The translations under genes were made by a program, and so were the position numbers. The notes under the pieces are model-generated. The model was not told the origin of the DNA. It ran no database searches and was given only the letters and a program-made list of their open reading frames with translations. Below are positions 37,681 through 46,673 of a DNA stretch of 64,000 nucleotides, piece by piece. Position 1 is the first letter of the stretch, and each line of letters starts with the position of its first letter. Origin of the DNA: DATFVA01 sp963747755 (GTDB taxonomy: Bacteria > Bacteroidota > Ignavibacteria > Ignavibacteriales > Ignavibacteriaceae); the NCBI GenBank assembly GCA_963747755.1, contig CAVVGK010000018.1:372001-436000 (forward strand), written 5' to 3'.

Positions 37681-38076
37681 TTAGAATGGTGCTTCCGAGG
37701 TTGAGGTAGGGGCGTTTAGAAATTTTTCAAGAGATTTAAGCAGTTTATTGTCGGCCAGGGGTTTTGAAATAAAATCACATCCTGAATCATCCGGCAGAGT
37801 TAATTCAGATAACCTTCTGTCCCTTAATAGAAATATAACAGGAATATTGAATTTTGCCCTGATTTGATCAATTGAGTTCAGAAGGTTATTTCGGTCTCTC
37901 ACCTCGGTATCTGCAATGATGAGATCAGGAGGTGAGCTATTTATAACTTCTCTCAACATATTCTCACAGGTGGAAAAGACTTTAAGTCTTGAGATTCCCG
38001 CCATCATTAGAACTTTTCTTATATCTGAGGCGGTGATACCGTCATCTAACGCTATGAATACTGATTTGCTATGCAT
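37681..38076 (-). CDS. Single-domain response regulator (receiver)
   Basis: 131 residues with one receiver domain and a short tail. Acidic pair D11-D12, phosphoacceptor D56 in DLIIADTEV and the lysine in FISKPL are present. The conserved switch Thr/Ser after strand 4 is replaced by Leu (VIFLLRDR), so signalling may differ from CheY. It has no output domain. It is the likely partner of the convergent MASE1 kinase, whose stop is 3 bases away. Confidence 0.82.
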   Translation of the reverse strand: MHSKSVFIALDDGITASDIRKVLMMAGISRLKVFSTCENMLREVINSSPPDLIIADTEVRDRNNLLNSIDQIRAKFNIPVIFLLRDRRLSELTLPDDSGCDFISKPLADNKLLKSLEKFLNAPTSTSEAPF

Positions 38077-38337
38077 TAAAGCCTAAAAAAATATTTATAA
38101 ATTTATGGAGATGTAAAAGTTATAGAATTACTCAAATCGGAAAGAAAATAAATTATTTTTATTTTAAATAATAGTAGGAAATAATAAATTGAAATACAAT
38201 ATCTTTCGAAATTATTTTGCACCTGGCAAAAAAAATACCCCTAAGCTTCGTAAGATCCCAAAAGTTGACTAGTGACAATTGTCAGTTCATTTCTCGTAAA
38301 TAATATTTACTATTACAGTGTAATTTTGAGGAAGGTT

Positions 38338-38520
38338 ATGCTATTAATGACATCGGTTAAAACGATTGGCGACTTCGTGTCTTGTGCCTCTGAAAATATC
38401 AGTAAAAAAGATTTGATTATTGAAATTGAATCCGAACGGATCGCAATAGCCTCGGTAAATTTGGATAGTGAGGTAAAGAGCCCCGGTTTATCGAAATGCG
38501 AAGAACTATCCCTGGAATGA
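38338..38520 (+). CDS. Possible small protein, unknown
   Basis: A 60-codon frame starting MLLMTSVKTIGDFVSCASENI. The sequence GAGGAAGG (38328-38335) sits immediately upstream and favours ATG 38338 or the in-frame ATG 38347. No family is recognised. The C-terminal half is acidic and serine-rich. It lies between the first receiver gene and the second sensor kinase, so a role in that pathway can only be guessed. Confidence 0.35.
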   Translation: MLLMTSVKTIGDFVSCASENISKKDLIIEIESERIAIASVNLDSEVKSPGLSKCEELSLE

Positions 38521-38625
38521 TCTTTCCATTCACAATGATTTAAATCACACAGTAGGGAAACAATTTAGAGTAAATATTCTATAAGGATTCATTTCTTTAA
38601 GTAATTCTTATAGATCAACATACAT

Positions 38626-40071
38626 ATGAAAGATTTACCCCTTAATTCAACTAAAATCACACTAAAAGACAAAATACAGAAGATTTACAGAAAGTATAGT
38701 CCGGCTCTAGATAATTTAATAGAAGGATGTGCCATCCTGGATAAGGATTGGAATTTTCTCTACGTCAATGAAATGAATGCCCGGCAAGCACAAAGCAGTA
38801 TTACCGAAATGCTTGGAAGAAAAATTTTTGAAGTCGTGCCCGGCATAGACGATACGGAATTCTTTAGAGCATACCGCCTAACTATGGAAGATAGAATTCC
38901 TCAGAAGGTTGAAAACTTCTTTCAGTTCTCCGACGGACATAAAAACTGGTACCAGGTACAGTCCTATCCCGTACAGGAAGGAATTATTGTCCAGTCAATT
39001 GACATTACAGCTCAGAAGCAGGTTGAAAGCGACCTGAGTAATAGAGAGGAAATGTTCAAGACTCTGGCGGATAATATTTCACAGTTGGCCTGGATGGCTG
39101 ATGAAAACGGTTCGTTATTCTGGTATAACAAAAGATGGTATGAGTATACAGGAACCACTTTCGGGGATGTAGTTGGATGGGGATGGAAGATTGTTCATCA
39201 CCCTGATCATGTTGATCGGGTTGAGAAGAAATTCCGTGACCATATCGAAAAAGGCGTAACCTGGGAAGATACGTTTCCATTGAAAAACCACGATGGTGAG
39301 TTCCGATGGTTTCTATCAAGAGCCCAGCCTGTGAAAGACCATGAAGGAAAAATATTACGCTGGTTTGGAACGAATACCGATATTACTGAGAGAAAGACAG
39401 CTGAGAATAATCTAAAAGAAGCTTACCGGAGGATTGAGAGTCAGTTGGCTGAGAAGGAAGTCCTTCTTAAGGAACTACATCATAGAACAAAGAACAATAT
39501 GCAGATTATATCTTCAATGCTTGGTTTGAAGGCGGCTGCAGTTCAGGAAGAAACTTTCAGGGAAATTGTTAAGGATATTAAAACCCGAATACGCTCGATG
39601 GCGCTGGTTCATGAAAAACTTTATCAATCCGGTAGCCTCTCAAAGATCAATCTTGCTGAATATGTCCGGGAACTTGCAGCATTAATATCAGAAGGATATG
39701 TGATTGAGAGTAATCGCGTAAAACTAAATCTCAATATTGAAGACGCAGGAATACTAATTGATAAAGCCATCCCGGTAGGACTGATTATCACCGAGCTTGT
39801 CACAAACTCTTTCAAACATGCATTTCCTGGAAACAAAGAAGGAACAATAACTATTGATCTTCAGAAGAATACAAATGATTTTATCCTGACAATCAAAGAT
39901 GACGGTATAGGATTTACCAGGGAGAATGAAATACAGGATGGTAAACTCGGTCTTCAGTTGTTTGAAAGTATTGCCGTAGGTCAACTAGATGCTACTATAG
40001 ATCTGGATACTTCCGAAGGGGTTAAATGGACGGTACTTTTTCCAAATGACAGGGGGATTGCCAGGATCTGA
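38626..40071 (+). CDS. PAS-PAS sensor histidine kinase (HisKA_2 type), soluble
   Basis: 481 residues without membrane segments. Two PAS domains: about 20-130 (LIEGCAILDKDWNFLYVNEMNARQAQ) and about 140-260 (WMADENGSLFWYNKRWYEYTGTTFGDVVGWGWKIVHPDH-like, ending FGTNTDITERK). Then a HisKA_2 region with H285/H286 in KELHHRTKNNMQIISSMLGL and a HATPase_c domain (LIITELVTNSFKHAFPG, DDGIGF). The kinase core is a paralogue of that in the kinase at 35764. Its stop is 5 bases from a convergent receiver gene. Confidence 0.92.
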   Translation: MKDLPLNSTKITLKDKIQKIYRKYSPALDNLIEGCAILDKDWNFLYVNEMNARQAQSSITEMLGRKIFEVVPGIDDTEFFRAYRLTMEDRIPQKVENFFQFSDGHKNWYQVQSYPVQEGIIVQSIDITAQKQVESDLSNREEMFKTLADNISQLAWMADENGSLFWYNKRWYEYTGTTFGDVVGWGWKIVHHPDHVDRVEKKFRDHIEKGVTWEDTFPLKNHDGEFRWFLSRAQPVKDHEGKILRWFGTNTDITERKTAENNLKEAYRRIESQLAEKEVLLKELHHRTKNNMQIISSMLGLKAAAVQEETFREIVKDIKTRIRSMALVHEKLYQSGSLSKINLAEYVRELAALISEGYVIESNRVKLNLNIEDAGILIDKAIPVGLIITELVTNSFKHAFPGNKEGTITIDLQKNTNDFILTIKDDGIGFTRENEIQDGKLGLQLFESIAVGQLDATIDLDTSEGVKWTVLFPNDRGIARI

Positions 40072-40076
40072 GTTTT

Positions 40077-40424
40077 TTATGCTATACCGGTGATTAATCG
40101 TTCGAGTAAGGTTTCATCCAGCGGCTTGGTGACAATTCCTGCCGGATGTAATTCTTTCGCTTTCCGCAAGTTTTCGGGATCAGAAAATGCCGATATAAAA
40201 ATAAAAGGAATATCCCTCTCTTTAAGATTTCTACCTATCTCGATTCCTGAAACTTCGTCAGCCAGTTTAATATCAAGCAGAGCAAATAATGGTTTTTCAG
40301 AAATAAGGAATTGAATAGCTTCTGCTCCACGCGTAAATATACATGATACCGGGTATCCGTTTCTTTTAAGTATGGTTTTCAGTTCAAGTGCAGTTATCAG
40401 CTGGTCTTCGGCAATAAGAATCAT
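40077..40424 (-). CDS. Single-domain response regulator (receiver)
   Basis: 115 residues, one receiver domain. E6-D7, phosphoacceptor D51 in ALLDIKL, serine in FIFISAF and lysine in IVTKPLD are all present, so it should be phosphorylated normally. There is no output domain. It converges on the PAS-PAS kinase as the other receiver does on its kinase. Three intrinsic terminators on the same strand lie upstream of it, so it needs its own promoter in 40425-40497. Confidence 0.88.
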   Translation of the reverse strand: MILIAEDQLITALELKTILKRNGYPVSCIFTRGAEAIQFLISEKPLFALLDIKLADEVSGIEIGRNLKERDIPFIFISAFSDPENLRKAKELHPAGIVTKPLDETLLERLITGIA

Positions 40425-40487
40425 TTTACCTGTGGAAATTGAAAGATGATATTAACAAATATTGATATCAAAAGAAACAAAAAAATA

Positions 40488-40526
40488 TAAAAAAAGTGCC
40501 CGGCTTTGAGGGCGTACAAGCCGGGC
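40488..40526 (-). terminator. Intrinsic terminator, third of three
   Basis: GCCCGGCTT (40498-40506) pairs with AAGCCGGGC (40518-40526), 11-base loop. On the minus strand the stem is followed by a T-rich run (complement of the A-run from 40480 to 40495). Confidence 0.7.
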
Positions 40527-40620
40527 CTATTCCCACCCCAATAATGTATAATTACTTAAACATTGCGTATCATTTCAAGACAAAAAAAGGTGAGGAACTT
40601 ATAATGTGATCATTTCACTA

Positions 40621-40660
40621 AAAAAGAAAACCCGATATTCCGGGACGCAATATCGGGTTT
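40621..40660 (-). terminator. Intrinsic terminator, second of three
   Basis: AAACCCGATATT (40628-40639) pairs with AATATCGGGTTT (40649-40660), a 12-bp stem with a 9-base loop, followed on the minus strand by a T-run (complement of AAAAAGAAAA at 40621-40630). Confidence 0.7.
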
Positions 40661-40711
40661 CATCAAGAGAGTAGTATAAAAAGATATATCTAAAAATATA
40701 AAATAAGATTT

Positions 40712-40743
40712 AAAATAAAAAGCCTCCGTTTTGAAACGGAGGC
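40712..40743 (-). terminator. Intrinsic terminator, first of three
   Basis: GCCTCCGTTT (40722-40731) pairs with AAACGGAGGC (40734-40743). On the minus strand TTTTTATTTTA follows. Confidence 0.72.
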
Positions 40744-40927
40744 AGCAATTATCACTCACCAATTAACATTCTCATCGTAGCTTCTGCTAATATAATTAAA
40801 GCAGGTAAATATGTAGTGATTTATAGCAACGATACCTTTAATCGTTTTACCTCTTCCATCATTACTATTTCTCTCCAGGTATAAATTCTTCTTTCTTATA
40901 TTGTTTCGCTATCGTTCTGAGTTAAAC

Positions 40928-40982
40928 GTTTTCAGATCGTATTCAGAACGTTTTCAGAACGTTTTCAGAACGTATTCAGATT
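40928..40982 (+). repeat. Five tandem copies of an 11-bp unit
   Basis: Unit GTTTTCAGAAC, copies at 40928, 40939, 40950, 40961 and 40972 with one or two changes each (GTTTTCAGATC, GTATTCAGAAC, two perfect, GTATTCAGATT). The ends GTT and AAC are inverted. The period of about one helical turn fits stacked protein sites. Confidence 0.75.
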
Positions 40983-41641
40983 GGGGTTATCCTTAATGGA
41001 AACTTTACTATAAACCCCGCCGGGTCCATACTGAAGGATTTCCTCTCAGTACTAGCACTCAGGTCGTTTCGTGTGGAAGAAAAATTCAAGAGGGAATAAA
41101 ATTTGCTAATACAGACTTGATGAGGTAAAAAATTTACCCCTGAAATATTTGACATAAGAAAATAAAATTATTAAAATTGTTTTAACAGTATTTTAATAAC
41201 TCATACGACAATACTGAGGGAGATTTAGGAAAAGATTTATAAGGTTTGCTGATTTTATTGAGAAATAAATCTTAATGGGAGTAATCTTGAGATTCATTAA
41301 CCAGTGGAACAATATAATCTCCTTGTTCTGATAGCTTTATGTTTCAATTCAGGCCCTGAAATGCAGTTTATTACTGGTGTATATAATTTTCGAGTTGCAG
41401 CCGGATACTCTGGTTCATAAATAGATCCCGGCCGGTAAAAACCGGAAAAACAACAGGGTGCGTAGAGGGGCCTAATTTTGAAAGTTTAAGTTTTAAGTTT
41501 TTTTATTGGCTTATAATAAAGCCCTAAGTTAATGAGTTTCCAACTTTTTTACATATCGATTAAACTGGCGGTAGTCCAATTGAATGGACCGCTGCAGTAT
41601 CTTACCAATAATACTCAAAATAATAATATTCAGGAGGAACC

Positions 41642-44600
41642 TTGAAAATAAACTTGCACAAGTTTATTCCTATTACTTTCCTCTTGTCTCTTCTGCTTAT
41701 CCCCTATAACGGATTTGCTCAGAAGGACAAAGCACAAAAAATGAACAGAGCTTTATCGCAAATAAATAATGACGAGCTGCCTGCTTCACCCATGACTGTA
41801 TATATAGATGAGAATTTCTCTTCTGCATCCGGAGTTACCCCCCCGGCAGGATGGACCCAAAATATAATAAATGGACAGCAGGGAGTCGACCTCTGGTATT
41901 TTGAAGCTCCCTTAGGTATAACTATTAATCCACCCATGTCCTCTCCGGTTGCAATATTCAATAGCAGTCGGATATCCAATAATGGTCAGGCTGAAAACGT
42001 GGCCCTGGAATCTCCTCCCTTTACGGCTGAAACCGGATCAGAAATAATCCTTGAACTGGATCAATTTTTTAACGGCTCCCAGCCGGCTGAAATATTTATT
42101 GAAGTCTGGAATGGAAGTTCATGGATAACAATATTCAGCTCTACCACAACATCACAGGGAAATCCTCAGCACAATATCATTGATATTACTCCTGAAGCTT
42201 CGGGTGTAAATGATTCACGGGTCCGGTTCAGATGGACAGGGAATTTCTCTCAGTTCTGGTTAATCGATAATATTCTGGTATATAGTGCTGATCCTCCGCC
42301 TAATCCGGCCATTCCTGTTTCACCCTCTGATGGTGCTGCTGACGTGGATATTAACAGTAGTCTCGTTTGGGCAGCAGGCAATGGGGCAGCGCCATCTGGA
42401 TACAGACTCTGTTTTGGAACTGACGGCGGTGGAGTCACTCCGCCCACTAACATTGAAAACAATACGGATTTGCAGCTGACTACCGAATACATGCCTGATG
42501 CACCTTTATTATATAACGCTACTTATTATTGGATGATAGTCCCTTATAATGCTGCGGGTGACGCTTCAGAAGTTCCGATATGGTCATTTACTGTGATGGA
42601 GGATCCCCCGGTTACATCGTATCCTTATTTAGAAGACTTCGAAGGATCTTTTCCGCCACTTTATTATATTCGCTATATAGGACAATTATCCGACCCTGTT
42701 ACAATAAGTTCAACCAATTCAGGATGGGAACAGAGCGATTGGCAGAATTTGGCCGCGCCTGTTAATAAAGCAGCCAAACTGAATATCTCAGGTACTTCAG
42801 TGAACCACTGGTTGATGACGACATTTGCTGATCTTGGAACCGGTACTGATTACCAACTAGAATTTGATCTCACCCTTAACGCTGCAGGTACTTCAGACCC
42901 ACCTCAGACGGGTGGAACAGACGATAGGTTTGCTTTGCTTATTTCCACGGATGCAGGAATTACCTGGCTGGAATCAAATATCCTGAAAGAGTGGAATAAC
43001 AGCGGATCAGAGAACGTCTATGATGATATTAATCCGCTTGGTGAACATCAGGTTATTGATCTGTCTGGCTACTCGGGAATGATTCAGCTGGGATTTTATG
43101 GTGAATCTTCAGTCGCTAATACTGATAATGATCTGATGATTGATAATCTGGAAATAAAAAAGATCCTGATGCCTCCAGCCTTTTCAATAAACCCCTCAGA
43201 ACTTGATTTCGGTTCGGTAGGCATTGGTAATTCAAGGACCCTCCAGGCCGAAATAAGCAATGCAGGCGACGAGGATCTCGTTGTAAATAATATCGTATCT
43301 GCAGACCCGGAATACACATTTTCACCATCTGTTTTTCCGGTCACTATTAGTCCCGGTTATAGTCAGATATTCGATATTACATTTTCTCCAACGGAAACCG
43401 GTGCCGCGGCATCTTCTATGGCAATTACACATAATGCCGCAGGATCACCGGTTACTTATAATCTTACCGGGACAGGTTCTGATGAGGGACCATCGTTGAT
43501 GGTTTCCCCTTCTTCTTTAAATTTTGGATTGGTTAGCGTAAATGCCGCTAAAAATATGACGGTAACCGTCAGTAATACCGGCTTAGTCAATGAACTTCAG
43601 GTTACAGCGGCTTCGATAAATGATTCGGGTTTCACTGTATCACCATCCTCTGCTAACATACCAGCCGGCGGCAGCCAGGTGTTCACAATAACATTTTCCC
43701 CGGCTTTTGCTGAAACTTATTCAGGCAGTCTTATTCTCGACTCAAATGATCCCATATCTCCTCACACTGTTTTTCTTACCGGAAAGGGTGCAGGGGAAAG
43801 CGGTCTGTTATTCCACCAGGAATATGTCTGTCAGCTGGAAGACGATATTTATACAACTTCTGTTCAGTTGAAAGGACTGGATCCACTCGGTGAAAAAGTT
43901 CAGGCGATCCAGTTCAGATTAACTGTTAACAAAGCCTCTGATGATAATACTATCCTGACTTTCAGAAACATTAAAAAAGGTTCGGATGTTGAAGATGAAA
44001 ACTGGGTGCTGGAATATAACCTGTTCAGAGGACCAATTACAGCAAACGGTGCATCTGTGGATTCGGTGTATGTTCTGCTTTACAATCTTCAACAAAATGG
44101 AGGCCTTGATCCGACAGTTGATTATAATGATCTATTCACTATTGAGTACAGGATCGCAAACCTTCCTGCTCTGAACGATACTTTGAAATCTTCGCTCGTT
44201 ATTTCAAATGCATCTGCAACAACGAGTAATGGTTATCCGGTAGACATCACTTCAGCACGTAACAAAATGACCATAATGGCTATTAATCGAGTCTCGTCCC
44301 GCGGCGATGTCAATGGTGATGGATATATCGATATTCTTGATCTTATAATGGTCGTCGATCATATTATTGGAAAAGATTCTCTGACAGGAGAAAATTTCAC
44401 CAGGGCTGATATTTCACCGTGGATACCAGGCACACAGGAACCCGAACCTGATGGTATAGTAAATGTTCAGGATCTGTCGCTGATTCAAAACATTATCCTT
44501 TCAGGATTTTATCCTGATAATAACCCTATCAGAAAAAGCCTTTCCGGCACATTGCCTAAAATATCAGGGGGAGTCGATGCTAGGGTCAAAGCCTACATTA

Positions 44601-45235
44601 CCGGTGAGGGAATAACATTGTTTGTTGACAGTAAAGTTGAGTTACGGGGAGCACAAATCGAATTCAATAATATTCAGAATCCTGCCGGAGATCTTATGAT
44701 TAATACTGACCTTGGACAGGCTTATTATTTTATCGCAGACTCCTCTATGAGAACCTTGTTGTATGACAGGCTTGCCAACAAAACAATAAAACAGGGAGTG
44801 CATTTTTTGGCTGATATGCCTTTCAGAATAACTAATCCTGAAGATGTCATCCCTGGCATGATTTTACTTGTGGATGCTGATCGTCATCGTCTGGAAAATG
44901 TTGAAATCGAAGTCATAAATGAAAATGCACCTTCATTACCACTCGATTATTCATTATCCCAGAATTACCCGAATCCTTTTAACCCCTCTACCATGATCAA
45001 TTTTCAGGTTCCTGCGTCATGTTACGCTACGCTGAGAATATATAATATGCTGGGTGAGCAAATAAGAACTCTTTTTGCGGGACAGGTTATGCGGGGAACA
45101 TATAGCTTTGCCTGGGATGGAATGAATGATATGGGCAGGAGGTTGAGTTCGGGTACATATATATACCGTCTTACAGCAGAAGGTCAAGCCCGCGAAACAT
45201 TCATCGGGGTCAAAAAAATGATTCTACTAAAGTAA
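41642..45235 (+). CDS. Large secreted dockerin-type protein with T9SS sorting domain
   Basis: 1197 residues from TTG 41642, set by AGGAGGA at 41632-41638. Order: signal peptide (ITFLLSLLLIPYNGFA); choice-of-anchor/jelly-roll-like domain (about 50-215); fibronectin III-like domain (about 218-315); a second anchor-type domain (about 320-510); two ASH/HYDIN-like Ig domains starting INPSELDFGSVGIGNSRTL (about 515) and VSPSSLNFGLVSVNAAKNM (about 619); a cohesin-like beta domain (about 720-885); a type I dockerin-like pair RGDVNGDGYIDILDLI and DGIVNVQDLSLIQNIIL (about 890-955); and the type IX sorting domain with NYPNPFNPST (about 1105-1197). Likely displayed on the cell surface; no catalytic domain is recognised. 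Confidence 0.85.
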   Translation: MKINLHKFIPITFLLSLLLIPYNGFAQKDKAQKMNRALSQINNDELPASPMTVYIDENFSSASGVTPPAGWTQNIINGQQGVDLWYFEAPLGITINPPMSSPVAIFNSSRISNNGQAENVALESPPFTAETGSEIILELDQFFNGSQPAEIFIEVWNGSSWITIFSSTTTSQGNPQHNIIDITPEASGVNDSRVRFRWTGNFSQFWLIDNILVYSADPPPNPAIPVSPSDGAADVDINSSLVWAAGNGAAPSGYRLCFGTDGGGVTPPTNIENNTDLQLTTEYMPDAPLLYNATYYWMIVPYNAAGDASEVPIWSFTVMEDPPVTSYPYLEDFEGSFPPLYYIRYIGQLSDPVTISSTNSGWEQSDWQNLAAPVNKAAKLNISGTSVNHWLMTTFADLGTGTDYQLEFDLTLNAAGTSDPPQTGGTDDRFALLISTDAGITWLESNILKEWNNSGSENVYDDINPLGEHQVIDLSGYSGMIQLGFYGESSVANTDNDLMIDNLEIKKILMPPAFSINPSELDFGSVGIGNSRTLQAEISNAGDEDLVVNNIVSADPEYTFSPSVFPVTISPGYSQIFDITFSPTETGAAASSMAITHNAAGSPVTYNLTGTGSDEGPSLMVSPSSLNFGLVSVNAAKNMTVTVSNTGLVNELQVTAASINDSGFTVSPSSANIPAGGSQVFTITFSPAFAETYSGSLILDSNDPISPHTVFLTGKGAGESGLLFHQEYVCQLEDDIYTTSVQLKGLDPLGEKVQAIQFRLTVNKASDDNTILTFRNIKKGSDVEDENWVLEYNLFRGPITANGASVDSVYVLLYNLQQNGGLDPTVDYNDLFTIEYRIANLPALNDTLKSSLVISNASATTSNGYPVDITSARNKMTIMAINRVSSRGDVNGDGYIDILDLIMVVDHIIGKDSLTGENFTRADISPWIPGTQEPEPDGIVNVQDLSLIQNIILSGFYPDNNPIRKSLSGTLPKISGGVDARVKAYITGEGITLFVDSKVELRGAQIEFNNIQNPAGDLMINTDLGQAYYFIADSSMRTLLYDRLANKTIKQGVHFLADMPFRITNPEDVIPGMILLVDADRHRLENVEIEVINENAPSLPLDYSLSQNYPNPFNPSTMINFQVPASCYATLRIYNMLGEQIRTLFAGQVMRGTYSFAWDGMNDMGRRLSSGTYIYRLTAEGQARETFIGVKKMILLK

Positions 45236-45317
45236 CTATTGGCAAATATCCGGAAAGGAGAGAAAACTTATAGAAAATTAAAAAAATAATTAAGAATCCT
45301 AAGTTAGATGAAATAAG

Positions 45318-45346
45318 CCCGGATTCCCACATCCGGGTTTATTTTT
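45318..45346 (+). terminator. Intrinsic terminator after the dockerin-type gene
   Basis: CCCGGAT (45318-45324) and ATCCGGG (45331-45337) with a six-base loop, followed by TTTATTTTT. Confidence 0.85.
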
Positions 45347-45482
45347 ATATTCTTATTTGCCGGCTGAATCCATACTTGCGATGTATAGTTTTTACCGGAT
45401 GCTGTAAGTATTTCAAGTTTGCTTGTCTTGCCTATATCGCTTAATTTTAACGATTAAATTTTAATATGTAATTGAGGAATAA

Positions 45483-46652
45483 ATGACAAGGTTTGAGGGT
45501 GTGGACTATTATAATATAGAATCTCTTTTATCAGAAGAGGAGATTATGATCAGGAGTACCGTACGGGAATTTGTATCTAATGAAGTTATCCCCGAAATCG
45601 AAGAATATAACCGCAAGTCAGAATTTCCTATGAAACTTATACCCCAGATGGGCGAATTGGGATTGTTCGGTTCTAATCTTCCCCAGAAATATGGATGTGC
45701 AGAAATGAATAATGTTGCATACGGACTGGTTATGCAGGAACTCGAAAGAGGGGATAGCGGCCTCCGAAGCTTTGTTTCCGTTCAGAGTGCTCTTGTGATG
45801 TACCCTATCTTTACTTTTGGCAGTGATGAACAGAAAGATTACTGGCTGCCTCTGCTTGCAAGAGGTGAGAAGATCGGGTGCTTCGGACTTACAGAGCCCG
45901 ATTACGGCTCCAATCCTGGTGGTATGGTTACAAAAGCAGAGAAAACCGAAGATGGATTCAGGCTGAATGGCGCAAAGATGTGGATTACTAATGGTACCAT
46001 AGCTGACGTGGCAGTAGTGTGGGCAAAGCTTGATGGTGTGATTAGAGGTTTTCTTGTTGAAAAATCTTTCGATGGTTTTACCGCACCTGAAATGAAGGGC
46101 AAACATTCACTCAGAGCTTCGGTTACTTCAGAGTTAATATTTGATAATGTTTTTGTACCTGAAAAAAACCTTCTTCCTCAAACAACAGGATTAAAAAACG
46201 CTCTTATGTGTCTAAACCAGGCCAGGTATGGGATTGCCTGGGGGGTAGTTGGTTCGATGATGGCATGCTATGATGCAGCGCTGAATTATGCTGGAACAAG
46301 GGTGCAGTTTAGTAAGCCGATCGCAGCCTACCAGATGACACAGGAAAAACTCGTCTACATGCTTACCGAGATTACTAAAGCTCAACTGCTTAATCTTCAG
46401 CTTGGAAGAATGAAAGATAAGGGTACAATGAAACACACGCAGGTTTCTCTTGCTAAAAGAAATAACTGTGAGAAAGCCCTGGAAATTGCACGTATTTCAA
46501 GAGAAATATTCGGGGCAAATGGAATCCTTGACGAATACCCTGTAATGAGGCATGCAGCCAATCTTGAATCGGTAAAGACTTATGAGGGAACTCATGAAAT
46601 GCATACCTTGATCATTGGTGAAGATATAACAGGGTTGCCGGCATATGATTAA
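45483..46652 (+). CDS. Acyl-CoA dehydrogenase, glutaryl-CoA dehydrogenase-like
   Basis: FAD-dependent oxidation of an acyl-CoA thioester, 389 residues. The catalytic glutamate E368 is in TYEGTHEMHTLIIG, the position and context of glutaryl-CoA dehydrogenases. Other marks: CFGLTEPDYGSNPGGM at the flavin site, WITNGTIADVAVVWAK, RYGIAWGVVGSMMACYDAALNY and RVQFSKPIAAYQ. It would therefore act in lysine/tryptophan degradation or a related dicarboxyl-CoA route; a short-chain acyl-CoA substrate is the alternative. TGAGGA precedes the ATG. It lies 21 bases before guaB. Confidence 0.88.
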   Translation: MTRFEGVDYYNIESLLSEEEIMIRSTVREFVSNEVIPEIEEYNRKSEFPMKLIPQMGELGLFGSNLPQKYGCAEMNNVAYGLVMQELERGDSGLRSFVSVQSALVMYPIFTFGSDEQKDYWLPLLARGEKIGCFGLTEPDYGSNPGGMVTKAEKTEDGFRLNGAKMWITNGTIADVAVVWAKLDGVIRGFLVEKSFDGFTAPEMKGKHSLRASVTSELIFDNVFVPEKNLLPQTTGLKNALMCLNQARYGIAWGVVGSMMACYDAALNYAGTRVQFSKPIAAYQMTQEKLVYMLTEITKAQLLNLQLGRMKDKGTMKHTQVSLAKRNNCEKALEIARISREIFGANGILDEYPVMRHAANLESVKTYEGTHEMHTLIIGEDITGLPAYD

Positions 46653-46673
46653 CAAACAACAGGAAATAAATTT

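Larger units (their letters stand above)
40425..41641. other. Long non-coding region with terminators and repeats
   Basis: 1.2 kb without a credible gene. It contains three tandem minus-strand intrinsic terminators (40498-40743), a five-copy 11-bp repeat (40928-40982) and, on the minus strand between them, only very short frames (13 and 7 codons). The right part (41000-41640) is AT-rich and shows nothing I can name apart from the ribosome site of the next gene. Confidence 0.5.

Noticed and set aside
40760..40880. Leader peptide and attenuator on the minus strand (13-codon frame before a terminator)
   Set aside because: The peptide has no run of one amino acid, no antiterminator pairing is evident, and two more terminators separate it from the receiver gene.
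40928..40982. Short repeats as a CRISPR array
   Set aside because: Units are 11 bp with no spacers and no cas genes nearby.
43096..43344. Minus-strand frames inside the dockerin-type gene
   Set aside because: Shadows; no start signals and low-complexity products.
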